64,000 nucleotides of DNA from positions 1 through 64,000 of the forward strand of contig JAPPEF010000314.1 of the NCBI GenBank assembly GCA_028875335.1, in the 5' to 3' direction. Shown in pieces: positions 1 to 8,424 of this stretch. Position numbers and translations under genes: made by a program. Numbering within the stretch: the stretch's first letter is position 1; each line of letters starts with the position of its first letter. The DNA comes from Gemmatimonadota bacterium. GTDB taxonomy: Bacteria; Latescibacterota; UBA2968; UBA8231. Under the pieces are notes generated by a model that saw only the letters and a program-made list of their open reading frames with translations, was not told the DNA's origin and did not search any database.

Positions 1-2
1 AC

Positions 3-170
3 ATCTATGAAAATGAAAAACTGACTAGCCTCGCAGGGCTAGCCAATCTCGTCAGCATTGGGGGCAACGTACTCATCGTCGAAAACGGCAACTTACCTAC
101 GAGCGAGGCCCAAGCCTTGGCCGATCGAGCCGCAGCGGGCGAGGTATCCATCGCCAACAACGCGGATTAA
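3..170 (+). CDS. C-terminal end of a receptor L-domain / leucine-rich surface protein (partial)
   Basis: An open frame enters from the left edge and ends at a TAA at 168-170, giving 55 residues. The readable part has the pattern LTSLAGLANL-SIGGNVLIVENGNL, which is the alternating Leu/Gly 'SLxGLxNLxxIGGxLxIxxN' spacing of receptor L-domain or LRR-like repeats found in exported bacterial proteins. It ends with a short Ala/Glu-rich tail and no sorting signal I can recognise. The start and most of the protein lie outside the window, so size and localisation cannot be judged. It is convergent with the ABC transporter operon, which ends 8 bases away. Confidence 0.6.
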   Translation: MYENEKLTSLAGLANLVSIGGNVLIVENGNLPTSEAQALADRAAAGEVSIANNAD

Positions 171-178
171 CCGCGAGA

Positions 179-931
179 TCAGCCCCTACCCATCCCCGTA
201 ATAACCTGCTCCACCTCGGCAACGGTCGTCTCCTTGGGATCGATGTCGTCGGCGACGACGCGGCCTTGGCGCAGCACCACGATCCGGTCCACAACTTGGA
301 AGACGTGGTGGATGTTGTGCGCGATGAAAATGCAGGAGTGGCCCGAATCGCGGGCGTTGCGGACGAAGCGCAAGACGCCCTGCGTCTCCGCGACGCCTAA
401 ATTGTTGGTCGGTTCGTCGAGAATGATGAGCTCGCTGTCGAAGTACATGGCCCGCGCAATGGCCACGGACTGACGCTCTCCGCCCGACAATGCGCCGACG
501 GGCGTTGTCGCGGGAATTTCCTTTTCAATGCCCACCTGCTTGAGCAAGGCACGAGCCACATTCGCCATAGCGTCTTGGTCCATGCGCCCTAAAAACGCCG
601 GACCTTTCAGGGGTTCGCGGCCCAAGAAAAAATTCCGCGCAATCGACAACTCCGCTACGAGAGCCGAGTCCTGATAGATGGTTTCAATGCCATAGTCAAT
701 GGCGTCGGCTGTGTTTTTGATATCAGCTTTTTCGCCGCGAATGAAGATATCGCCGCCGCTAGCGGCGACGGCCCCAGAGAGAATTTTGATCAGCGTGGAT
801 TTCCCGGCCCCATTGTCGCCGAGCAAGCCGACGATTTCGCGTTCGCCGACCGTCAAGTGGACGTCTTCGAGAGCGCATACTCTGCCGTAGAATTTGCTAA
901 TGCCGTGCATTTCAACTAGGGGAGCGGACAT
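179..931 (-). CDS. Sugar ABC transporter ATP-binding protein (single cassette, FrcA/RbsA-type)
   Basis: 250 residues forming one complete ABC ATPase. It has a Walker A GDNGAGKS near residue 38, the signature LSGGERQS near 149, a Walker B LIILDEP near 170 and a switch histidine (IAHN) near 205. The sequence is closest in style to the carbohydrate (CUT2) family. The usual RbsA/MglA protein is about 500 residues with two fused cassettes, so this is the half-size FrcA-like form that must act as a homodimer. It is the last gene of a three-gene minus-strand operon and starts three bases after the permease stop. It would energise uptake of the sugar captured by the upstream binding protein; the sugar is not identifiable. 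Confidence 0.88.
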   Translation of the reverse strand: MSAPLVEMHGISKFYGRVCALEDVHLTVGEREIVGLLGDNGAGKSTLIKILSGAVAASGGDIFIRGEKADIKNTADAIDYGIETIYQDSALVAELSIARNFFLGREPLKGPAFLGRMDQDAMANVARALLKQVGIEKEIPATTPVGALSGGERQSVAIARAMYFDSELIILDEPTNNLGVAETQGVLRFVRNARDSGHSCIFIAHNIHHVFQVVDRIVVLRQGRVVADDIDPKETTVAEVEQVITGMGRG

Positions 932-934
932 GGG

Positions 935-1915
935 TTATGCCTCCCTCTGTCGCCGGCGGTCAACCCACGAATGCAGGGCCATCATGCCCAAAATGATCGC
1001 GCCGATGAAAATGTTGTACGCCAGTCCAGGCACGCCGATGAGCACAATGCCGTTGCGCATCGAGCGCAAGATGAACACGCCGAGCACCGTGCCGATGATG
1101 GTGCCACGCCCGCCCGTCAGGGCCGTCCCTCCAATCACGACCATGGCGATGACCTCCAGCTCATAGCCAGTGCCGCTGTTGGGATTGGCCGCGGCCGTGC
1201 GAATGGAACTGATGATGCCAGCGAAACCCGCCATGACAGCCGAGAGTACAAAAAGCTTGACCTTGGTGCGCTCTACGGCCACGCCGCGGGCGCGTGCGGC
1301 TTCGGCATTGCCGCCCGCCGCTTGCAGCCAGTTTCCCATCTTGGTCTGCGTCAGCAAATAGCCGAGTAACAGCGCCGCCGCCACAAACCAAAACAGCGAC
1401 ATGTACACGCGCAGGCCACCCACGTTGAAATCCCCGACCAGCACCTCGGCGAGCAAGAGATCCGCGGCGTCCCAAGTCCGCTGCGGAAACCCACTCGTCA
1501 CCACCAGCGCACTGCCCCGCACGACCAACAACATGCCAAGCGTCACCAAGAACGAGGGAATCCGCAAACGCGTGACGAACAAGCCGCTGCACAGGCCGAT
1601 AGCCGCAGCCGTGCCCAAGGCGAGGACAAAGCCGACCTCAATGGATGTGACCCCAGTGTTGTACAGGGTCCACATGAGCACTGGACAAAACCCGAACAGC
1701 GAGCCGACCGAAAGGTCGAATTCGCCGGACGTCATCAGCAAGGTCATGGCCAGCGCGATCAGCCCCAGTTCCACCGTGAAAGCCAGCATGTTGCCGATGT
1801 TGCGCGACGACAGAAACGCCGGATTGATCTGCCAAAAGACAAAAACCATGACGATTAGCAGGACGAATGGGCCGAATTCTGGCCGCGACAAGATGCGCTG
1901 TACGGCTGCGTTCAT
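935..1915 (-). CDS. Sugar ABC transporter permease (RbsC-like, CUT2 family)
   Basis: 326 residues, almost entirely hydrophobic, with about nine to ten predicted membrane segments starting near residue 15. The family-typical stretch TSGEFDLSVGSLFG near residue 63 and the late loop VIGGTALTGGRGTIIGTVLG identify a BPD_transp_2 (RbsC/XylH/FrcC) permease. It would form the inner-membrane channel with the ATPase encoded immediately downstream. Its ATG follows the stop of the binding-protein gene directly, with no spacer, so the three genes are almost certainly co-transcribed and translationally coupled. Confidence 0.9.
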   Translation of the reverse strand: MNAAVQRILSRPEFGPFVLLIVMVFVFWQINPAFLSSRNIGNMLAFTVELGLIALAMTLLMTSGEFDLSVGSLFGFCPVLMWTLYNTGVTSIEVGFVLALGTAAAIGLCSGLFVTRLRIPSFLVTLGMLLVVRGSALVVTSGFPQRTWDAADLLLAEVLVGDFNVGGLRVYMSLFWFVAAALLLGYLLTQTKMGNWLQAAGGNAEAARARGVAVERTKVKLFVLSAVMAGFAGIISSIRTAAANPNSGTGYELEVIAMVVIGGTALTGGRGTIIGTVLGVFILRSMRNGIVLIGVPGLAYNIFIGAIILGMMALHSWVDRRRQREA

Positions 1916-2845
1916 CTATCCGTCCGACAGGATATCGTCGTATATCTGGGCCTTGTCGGCCTCGTAGAGCGCGCCAGTAATGACGTCGAAACCGGGCGGG
2001 ATGCCACTGGCGGCCATGGAGGCCAACGACAGCGCCATATAACTGATCGCCAGCGGATCTTGCCACATGGCCGCGTTGACGTAGCCGCTGAGGACTTCCC
2101 GAGTGGTGTCGAGCGAGTTGCCCCAGCCAACGACGGGAATGTCGCCAGGGGCGAAACCCGCTTGGTCAAAGACGCGCTTGATGCTGCCGGTGACTAGGTC
2201 CCCAAGGCCGATGATCGCGTCGATCTTGTCGCCGTTGGCCGTCATGTAGTCAACCATGCGGGAGATCACTTCGGCCTGATCGAGGGTCGCGTCGGTGACT
2301 TCCCACGTGATGCCCAACGGCTCAAAGACGCTGGCGACGCCCTGTTCTTCTTGGACGCCGTACGTCGCGCCCGGCACTTCCACCGGCATCCACACGAAGT
2401 CGCCGGATTTGACGTGGCCTTTATCGACCAGATACTGCGCCCACTGCCGACCGACCGCCACCAAATCACCGCCCACATACGCGTCAAAACTAGCGGTGGG
2501 GTCGGGCGTGTTCATGTTGATGATCGGAATGTTGGCTTCGTTGGCCTCTTTAGCGACCTGCACCAAACTGCCCGGATCGGGGCTGCTGGTGACAATGCCG
2601 TCGGCCCCAGCAGCAATGGCAGCGCGCACGGCCTCTTGGTGCGAGGCCACATCGCCGTTGTGGAAGGACGTGTTGACCTCGTGGCCGGTGTCTTGGCTCC
2701 ACTGTTGCGCCCCGGCCAGAAAATACGTCCACACCGGGTCGGCGGGTGAGCCGTGTGAAATCCAGTAGAAGGTCTTGGCCTCGGCCAAGGGCGCACTCAA
2801 GGCCAGCAACACGCTGGCAAGCGCAACAATCCTCATCTTAAACAT
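1916..2845 (-). CDS. Periplasmic sugar-binding protein of ABC importer (Peripla_BP_4)
   Basis: 309 residues with a clear Sec signal (positive start, Leu/Ala core, likely cleavage after LAEA near residue 23). The mature part follows the RbsB/type I periplasmic-binding pattern: GAQQW, then AIAAGADGIVTSSPDP, then NIPIINMNTPDP, then a late IGLGDLVTGSIKRVFDQAG and IPVVGWGNS. That is the LacI/RbsB two-lobe fold used for ribose, xylose and similar ligands. It is the first gene of the operon, as usual, and a GAGAGGAA ribosome site precedes it. A second in-frame ATG lies three codons in. The ligand cannot be told from sequence. Confidence 0.9.
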   Translation of the reverse strand: MFKMRIVALASVLLALSAPLAEAKTFYWISHGSPADPVWTYFLAGAQQWSQDTGHEVNTSFHNGDVASHQEAVRAAIAAGADGIVTSSPDPGSLVQVAKEANEANIPIINMNTPDPTASFDAYVGGDLVAVGRQWAQYLVDKGHVKSGDFVWMPVEVPGATYGVQEEQGVASVFEPLGITWEVTDATLDQAEVISRMVDYMTANGDKIDAIIGLGDLVTGSIKRVFDQAGFAPGDIPVVGWGNSLDTTREVLSGYVNAAMWQDPLAISYMALSLASMAASGIPPGFDVITGALYEADKAQIYDDILSDG

Positions 2846-3008
2846 CGGCGTTCCTCTCTAATTAAAATGGATGCTCGTCAGCGTCGCGCCGAGCGAATTG
2901 AGTCAATATAGGTTCGGATTTCTCTCCTTCCAATGCTCCTAGAGGACGCCAATAGCAGAAGAGAAAGTCTGCTACACTCCTTTTTTGTCGGTCAATAATC
3001 GCCAAAAC

Positions 3009-3038
3009 TTGACAGCGAATCCCCTTCTTTCCTATCAT
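3009..3038 (+). promoter_or_regulatory. Putative sigma70-type promoter for the first CBM9-like gene
   Basis: TTGACA at 3009-3014 is followed after 18 bases by TATCAT at 3033-3038, a good match to housekeeping -35/-10 boxes. It lies in the 275-base divergent gap (2846-3120) between the ABC operon and the CBM9-like gene at 3121. The remainder of that gap shows nothing else I can support. The two other CBM9-like paralogs have comparable boxes. Confidence 0.5.
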
Positions 3039-3120
3039 TGCCATAGACTTCCCTTAACCAGCCTCCTTATGGGCGTCCTCTCGTGGGCACCCCATATTCT
3101 CACACCGCAAAGGAGATAGG

Positions 3121-4062
3121 ATGAAACACGCGACGCTGTTTCTCATCCTCGCAGTCGCCTTTACCGGCACTGCCTTCGGCCACAACGGCCTAACCAATTT
3201 CCTGCCCACCGTTCCCGACCCGCTCGCCATAAACATCGACGGCATGGAAGACGATTGGGATTGGTACGACCGCGATTTTGCCAATACCGACATCATCTCC
3301 ATTCTGGGCCAGAAGAAAGGCCAAGGCGTCAATCCGGCACCGGACGATTTTAGCATGGCGTGGTTTATGGCCTGGAGCCCGCCTCCGGACAACGCCTTCT
3401 ACTTCTTCGCCCGCGTAAAGGACGATACCCTCCGCGCCGGGTGGGGGAACGAAAAGGCCAACTGGTGGGACGACGACAACCTCAACTTGATGTTCGACGC
3501 CGACCACGGCGGCGGGCCTGTTACGGGCAACGAGGACATCAACGAAATCTCCAACGGCTATCGCTATCACCTCAGCCCGCTCTATACCAACGAAGTCGGC
3601 CCCCACGCTGGTGGTCTAGCTGGCCCAGGCGAGAACGACGACTTCCAGCCCTTTAGCATCCAGCCACGCAACATGCGCTATCGCACCACAATCGCGCCGG
3701 CAGATGCTGGGCACCTTACGCCGAATGTGGAGTACACCTTTGAGCTGAAGGCAAAACTGTGGGACATATACGATGTCGCCGGGGAAGACGCGAGCACCCC
3801 GCACGTCTTTGCCCCCGACCAGGTCTTGCACATCGTAGTCCAGTTTGAGGAAGGCGATGAAGGGCCGCACGGCGAGTCGGATTTCTGGGGACAAGCCGGC
3901 GCTCCCGAAGTCAACGGCATGGTCGATGCCGACCAAGCCGCCGACGCCCTATGCCTGCTGACCGCAGACATCGAAAACTACCCCGACTCCTTTACCGCCA
4001 CGGGAACCGCAGTCGAGCACGTTACCTGGGCGCGCATCAAAAATCACTTCCGCGGCGAATAA
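3121..4062 (+). CDS. Secreted CBM9/DOMON-like protein with predicted N-terminal histidine (copy 1 of 3)
   Basis: 313 residues with a Sec signal ending AFG, so the mature chain is predicted to begin HNGLTNF. The family core is visible: NIDGMEDDWDWYDRDF near residue 38, FYFFARVKDD near 95, NWWDDDNL near 115, DADHGGG near 127, NGYRYH near 145, a VEYTFELK strand and a closing WARIKNH. The opening IDGxEDDW motif and beta-rich body resemble CBM9-like/DOMON sugar- or heme-binding sandwiches, but I cannot name a ligand. Paralogs lie at 27626-28561 and 33984-34904; all three keep the signal-His junction, NWW(D/N)DD and DxDH. A strong AAAGGAGATAGG ribosome site supports the start. It is flanked by its own promoter and hairpin, so it is probably monocistronic. 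Confidence 0.75.
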   Translation: MKHATLFLILAVAFTGTAFGHNGLTNFLPTVPDPLAINIDGMEDDWDWYDRDFANTDIISILGQKKGQGVNPAPDDFSMAWFMAWSPPPDNAFYFFARVKDDTLRAGWGNEKANWWDDDNLNLMFDADHGGGPVTGNEDINEISNGYRYHLSPLYTNEVGPHAGGLAGPGENDDFQPFSIQPRNMRYRTTIAPADAGHLTPNVEYTFELKAKLWDIYDVAGEDASTPHVFAPDQVLHIVVQFEEGDEGPHGESDFWGQAGAPEVNGMVDADQAADALCLLTADIENYPDSFTATGTAVEHVTWARIKNHFRGE

Positions 4063-4084
4063 GCTTCGCAGCAATACACAAAAA

Positions 4085-4110
4085 GGGGACGGGTCGATTG
4101 GCCCGTCCCT
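4085..4110 (+). terminator. Hairpin downstream of CBM9-like copy 1
   Basis: GGGACGGGTC and GGCCCGTCCC pair around a GATT loop (one G-T wobble), preceded by an A tract; the following bases are only moderately T-rich. It lies 22 bases after the stop of the CBM9-like gene and just beyond the end of the convergent VCBS gene, so it may serve both. Similar GGGGACG...CGTCCCC hairpins follow the other two paralogs. Confidence 0.6.
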
Positions 4111-4135
4111 GTTCTAATCCCGTTGCCCCTATCCC

Positions 4136-5644
4136 CTATCTCCCATCCGGTCCCTCCACGTCTAGGCGATTCAACCACAAACTCACCCGTCCCAAGTGGT
4201 CCGGCGGCGGCACCGGCGGAAAAATGTGCATCCCCCCGGTGATGATATCCGGCCGCCCATCGCCATCTAAATCTCCAAGATCAGCGGTCACGAAATTGGC
4301 CGGATCGCTGGTGATTGAGTGGCGCGAGAAGCGCTGCTGACCGTCGTTTTCCAGCCAAATCAAGCCCTGACGGGGCAAGGCTTCCCAACGGGCCGACTGA
4401 TCGGCGATGCAACTAGCCACGACAATATCCAAGTCGCCGTCTAAGTCGAGGTCGCCGGCATTGGCGGAGTATGCGCCGTAAAATCGAGTCAGATCCCGGT
4501 ACTCAAAGCGCAACGCGCCCACGTTCTCCAGCCACTGTACCCCGTGATACGGCTTGGCATCCGTGCCGTCGAAACCATCGCCATTGGTAAACAAAATGTC
4601 GAGATCGGCGTCCTGATCCAGATCGACCAACTCAATGCCCGACGAACCAAACGCCGGGTTGCGCGCTTCAAACAAGACGTGCTCGGTAAATGTGCCGCCA
4701 CCCTGGTTAATAAACGCGACAATCTGCTCAAACTCCTGCGTGATCAGAGCGACGATGTCGGGCTTGCCGTCGCCATTGAGGTCGCCGATGGGCACGTGCG
4801 TGCAGCCGCTTTTGCTCGACAAGGTGTGGAGTTCGTTGTATTGGTCGCCGGATTTGTATTCCAGCCACGCGACCTCGCCCGTGTGACGCCAGCCAAACAT
4901 GGCGAGTGCAAAGTCCCAGTCGCCGTCGCCATCCAAGTCCGCGGGCCGCACGTCCGCCACCCGAGGGACGCCCGTTGCCAGCGGAAAAGGCGTAAAGGAC
5001 TCGCGGCCGTCGTTGACCAGCAGTACCACTTGCCCGAGGAGTTCGTCCGTGGGCATCAATTGGCCCAACAGCGCGACGACGATATCCAAGTCGCCATCGC
5101 CCTCCAAATCGAAAACCTCTGACCGCGCGGGTGCCTTCAATTCCGCGAGCGGCGTTTCCACGCCCCGACTGCCCTCTTGGTGAATCCACGACAGGACATC
5201 GTACTGAGCGTCGCAGACCAGAATGTCGGGCTGGCGGTCCTGGTCTAAGTCGCCGACAGCGACGTTGCAAATCGCGGGACGCGACGCGGAGTCCTGCACA
5301 GGATGTCCCAAGGGAATTTTCCTGAAAAATTGCGCCACATCGCTCGTATCCGGGGGCAGAACAGCAAACGCTTCGGGCGCGTTTTCCACGTAGAAATCCA
5401 AACATATCCGGCGTTCCTCTTCAGATAGCTGTATATTCCTCTGCTGCCACAGCAAGTCGAACATCAGCGACATCTTCTCGGGCCACACCTGGCGCGTCAG
5501 CACGCTCGGCTCAGGTGTGGCGTGGCACATGCCGCAATAGGTCTGCACTACAGGGGGATACACAAGATCGGTGCGAGTTTCGGTCGCCTGTTCGCCGGCG
5601 CAGGCAACGACAAATGCAGATAGCAATCGGATAAAATTTCTCAC
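4136..5644 (-). CDS. VCBS/FG-GAP propeller lipoprotein with c-type heme motif (copy 1 of 2)
   Basis: I choose the GTG at 5644 (502 residues), because it gives a compact lipoprotein signal ending VVAC (Cys15); an upstream in-frame start exists at 5710. After the signal is CGMCH (residues 37-41), a CxxCH c-type heme-binding motif in a short helical domain. It is followed by FG-GAP/VCBS repeats with calcium-type loops such as DLDGDGDWDF, DLNGDGKPDI, DLDQDADLDI and DLDGDGRPDI, predicting an extracytoplasmic beta-propeller. The middle repeats are nearly identical at DNA level to the gene at 30615-32222. It is divergent from the FG-GAP/ASPIC gene 57 bases away. A redox or surface-binding role is plausible but unproven. 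Confidence 0.8.
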   Translation of the reverse strand: MRNFIRLLSAFVVACAGEQATETRTDLVYPPVVQTYCGMCHATPEPSVLTRQVWPEKMSLMFDLLWQQRNIQLSEEERRICLDFYVENAPEAFAVLPPDTSDVAQFFRKIPLGHPVQDSASRPAICNVAVGDLDQDRQPDILVCDAQYDVLSWIHQEGSRGVETPLAELKAPARSEVFDLEGDGDLDIVVALLGQLMPTDELLGQVVLLVNDGRESFTPFPLATGVPRVADVRPADLDGDGDWDFALAMFGWRHTGEVAWLEYKSGDQYNELHTLSSKSGCTHVPIGDLNGDGKPDIVALITQEFEQIVAFINQGGGTFTEHVLFEARNPAFGSSGIELVDLDQDADLDILFTNGDGFDGTDAKPYHGVQWLENVGALRFEYRDLTRFYGAYSANAGDLDLDGDLDIVVASCIADQSARWEALPRQGLIWLENDGQQRFSRHSITSDPANFVTADLGDLDGDGRPDIITGGMHIFPPVPPPDHLGRVSLWLNRLDVEGPDGR

Positions 5645-5701
5645 GAGCGGCCGCCCCTTAATCAAGGCAATCCAAAAGTCCCATACATCACAGTCTAGAC
5701 A

Positions 5702-8395
5702 ATGTACCACCTAAACGCAGTCAGCGCCGCATTGATCTTGCTCTTGGGATGCAACGACTCCCCCTCTCACAGTACGCTCCCACAATTCGTCGATATCGGT
5801 GCCCAAGCTGGCTTGCAGTTCACCAACGTCTCCGGCAGCGCCGAGCAACACTATATCGCCGAGTCCGCATCGGCTGGCAGCGCATTTTTCGATTACGATG
5901 GCGACGGGTATTTAGACCTCTTCTTCGTCAATGGAACCCGGCTGGAGCAGCCGTCGGCCGAGGCGCGGAACCGGCTTTTCCGCAACGAAGGTGGACGCTT
6001 CCGCGAGGTCCCAGTGGATTTAGGGCCGAGCGGTTGGGGCATGGGCTGTGCCGTGGGCGACTTTGACAACGACGGCGATCCCGATGTGTACGCCACCTAT
6101 TTAGGCCCCAATCGGCTCTATCGCAACGATGATGGGCAGGCTTTACCCGAGGTCGCCCAAGCGGCTGGCGTGGCGGACGAGAGTTGGGGCTCCAGCGCGG
6201 CCTTTGGCGATCTGGACGGCGATGGCCTCTTGGACTTGTACGTTGCCAATTACGTGGCCTTTGACGTGGAAAATCCCCCGAGCCCTGACGTCAAATGTCC
6301 CTACAAAGGACTAGAGGTATTTTGCGGCCCCGGCGGTTTCACCCGTCAGCCCGACCGAGTGTACGCCAATGCGGGCGCGGGCCGCTTTATCGACAAAAGC
6401 GCGGCCACCGGGCTGGACCAATACGCCTATCCGGGCCTCGGCGTGGTTTTCGGCGATCTCGATGCAGACGGCGATCTCGATATATACGTGGCCAATGATA
6501 CGGCCCCCAACCTGCTGCTGCGCAACGACGGCGCTTGGCAGCTAACCGAGGTCGGTGTCGAAGCGGGCGTGGCCTTTAGCGGCTATGGCAAAGACCAAGC
6601 CGGCATGGGGGTACACAGCGGCGACTTTGACCGCGACGGGCGGCTCGACCTGTTCGTGACGAACTTTTCCAACGACGTCAACACGCTCTACCGCAACGAG
6701 GGCACCTTGCGCTTTACCGATGCCACGTACGAGGCCGGTCTCGGGGGAATCGCGTTGCCCTACTTGGGGTGGGGTACCGGTTTTTTCGACTTTGACAACG
6801 ACGGCTGGCTAGACTTGTTCGTGGCCAATGGGCACCTCTATCCCCAGTTAAACAGCTATGCCTCCGGCCTGCGCTATGCCCAGCGCAACTTGTTGTACCA
6901 AAATCGCGAGGGACGCTTTGCCGAGGTCGGGGATCAGATGGGAGCGGGATGGGCCGTTGAAAAGGTCAGCCGGGCCGCCTCCCTCGGGGATGTGGACAAC
7001 GATGGGGACGTCGATCTGTTAATCGTCAATCTCAACGACACTCCAACCTTGCTGCGCAACGACGGAGGCAACCGCAACAACTGGCTGGGCCTAAAGCTAA
7101 TTGGCTCCGAGAGCAATCGGGACGCGATTGGTGCTCAAGTGCGCGTGCGAGTCGGTGGCTTAGACCTCGTGCGCGAGGTGCATCGCGGTTATGGCTTTCA
7201 AGCCGGGCACGACCAGCGACTGCTGATCGGCTTGGGAGCGCACGAGCAGATCGACGCGGTGGAAATCCGCTGGCCAGCGGGCCGGCGGCAGGTGTTGGAG
7301 TCGCCACCCTTGCGTCGCTACCTAGAAATTCGCGAGGGACGCGACGAGATAGCGGTTGTTCCACGAAGCGATGCCAAGGAACGCGAAGAGAAGATTCCAA
7401 CAGACCAGCCAACCGCGCTCCAAGAGCAGCCAACCACCGAGTCCTTGCCTGCAGTCGGCGAGCCACACTGGCAGGCCGACGATTACCTCAAGGCCAGCAA
7501 GGCCCTGTTCGCTGCGGCGCGCTACGGCGAGGTGCGAGCCGTGCTCGAACAGGGGCTGCGACAGACGCCAGATTCGCTGCCTTTGCGCTTTCACCTCGGG
7601 CTGTTGCTCGTCACCGGCCTAGGGCGTTACGAAGAAGGCGCTCAGGTGCTAAAAGACGCCGTGCGCGACTATCCCACCTCTGTGGATTCTCACTTCTATT
7701 TGGGCCGGGCCTATCTCGGCCTGAACCGCCTCGCCGAGGCCATTGAGTCGTTTGAGCGGGCCGTCGCCCTGGTGCCCTCGTCTTGGGAGTACCACACTTG
7801 GCTGGGGCTGGCGAACATGCGGGCCGATAGCTTGCAAGCCGCGGCGGCCGCCTTTGAACAGGCCGCAGAGCAGGCCCCTTGGGAGCCCAATCCCCACCTG
7901 CAACTAGTCAGCGCGTACAACAAGCTGGGGCGTACAGCAGACGCGCAAAAAGAGCAGCAGCTTTTCGAGCGCTTCTTTCCGCTGCACAAGAAGGTAAAAA
8001 ATCTTCAACAGCGGCTCGAAGTAATGCCGCAAGACGCTTCAGCGCACAGCGAGCTAGGCACGGCTTACGGTCGGCAGGGGCGTCTCGCAGAGGCACTGGC
8101 GTCTTTCCAGCGGGCTGTCGAACTGGACCCGCAGCACGGCTTGGCGCATTTGGGCATGGGCACGGTACTCTTTCGCATGGGGCAGCCGGATCGAGCTATA
8201 TTGTCGTATGAACAAGCGTGCCGGGTGCAGCCGGATTTGGTGGCAGCCTACCAAGACTTGGGATATGCCTATGCGGCGCGGGGGCGCTTGCGCGAGGCCA
8301 TTGCCACGTGGGAACAACTGCTGCTGCAAGTACCCGACCATCCCAACGCCCACCGCTGGATTCGCCAAGCTCGCGCGCAAAGCCAAAAGAAGTAG
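5702..8395 (+). CDS. FG-GAP/VCBS + ASPIC-UnbV (CRTAC1-like) + TPR fusion lipoprotein
   Basis: 897 residues. The N-terminus is a lipoprotein signal ending LLLGC (Cys17). Residues about 25-455 carry FG-GAP repeats with DYDGDGYLD, DLDGDGLLD and DFDNDGWLD loops. Residues about 455-545 match the ASPIC/UnbV domain seen in CRTAC1 (NNWLGLKLIGSESNRDAIGA, HRGYGFQAGHD, IRWPAGRRQ). After a charged linker, residues about 600-895 are at least six tetratricopeptide repeats. The predicted product is an anchored propeller with a protein-interaction tail. A PhyH gene follows 29 bases downstream and may be co-transcribed. No clear ribosome site precedes the ATG at 5702, so the start rests on the signal peptide. 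Confidence 0.85.
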   Translation: MYHLNAVSAALILLLGCNDSPSHSTLPQFVDIGAQAGLQFTNVSGSAEQHYIAESASAGSAFFDYDGDGYLDLFFVNGTRLEQPSAEARNRLFRNEGGRFREVPVDLGPSGWGMGCAVGDFDNDGDPDVYATYLGPNRLYRNDDGQALPEVAQAAGVADESWGSSAAFGDLDGDGLLDLYVANYVAFDVENPPSPDVKCPYKGLEVFCGPGGFTRQPDRVYANAGAGRFIDKSAATGLDQYAYPGLGVVFGDLDADGDLDIYVANDTAPNLLLRNDGAWQLTEVGVEAGVAFSGYGKDQAGMGVHSGDFDRDGRLDLFVTNFSNDVNTLYRNEGTLRFTDATYEAGLGGIALPYLGWGTGFFDFDNDGWLDLFVANGHLYPQLNSYASGLRYAQRNLLYQNREGRFAEVGDQMGAGWAVEKVSRAASLGDVDNDGDVDLLIVNLNDTPTLLRNDGGNRNNWLGLKLIGSESNRDAIGAQVRVRVGGLDLVREVHRGYGFQAGHDQRLLIGLGAHEQIDAVEIRWPAGRRQVLESPPLRRYLEIREGRDEIAVVPRSDAKEREEKIPTDQPTALQEQPTTESLPAVGEPHWQADDYLKASKALFAAARYGEVRAVLEQGLRQTPDSLPLRFHLGLLLVTGLGRYEEGAQVLKDAVRDYPTSVDSHFYLGRAYLGLNRLAEAIESFERAVALVPSSWEYHTWLGLANMRADSLQAAAAAFEQAAEQAPWEPNPHLQLVSAYNKLGRTADAQKEQQLFERFFPLHKKVKNLQQRLEVMPQDASAHSELGTAYGRQGRLAEALASFQRAVELDPQHGLAHLGMGTVLFRMGQPDRAILSYEQACRVQPDLVAAYQDLGYAYAARGRLREAIATWEQLLLQVPDHPNAHRWIRQARAQSQKK

Positions 8396-8424
8396 CGCCA
8401 CCATCCTGACAAAAGGAATCAGCG

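Noticed and set aside
2862..3044. 60-residue minus-strand frame in the divergent gap before the CBM9-like gene
   Set aside because: It has no ribosome site and covers the promoter boxes; composition looks like non-coding DNA.
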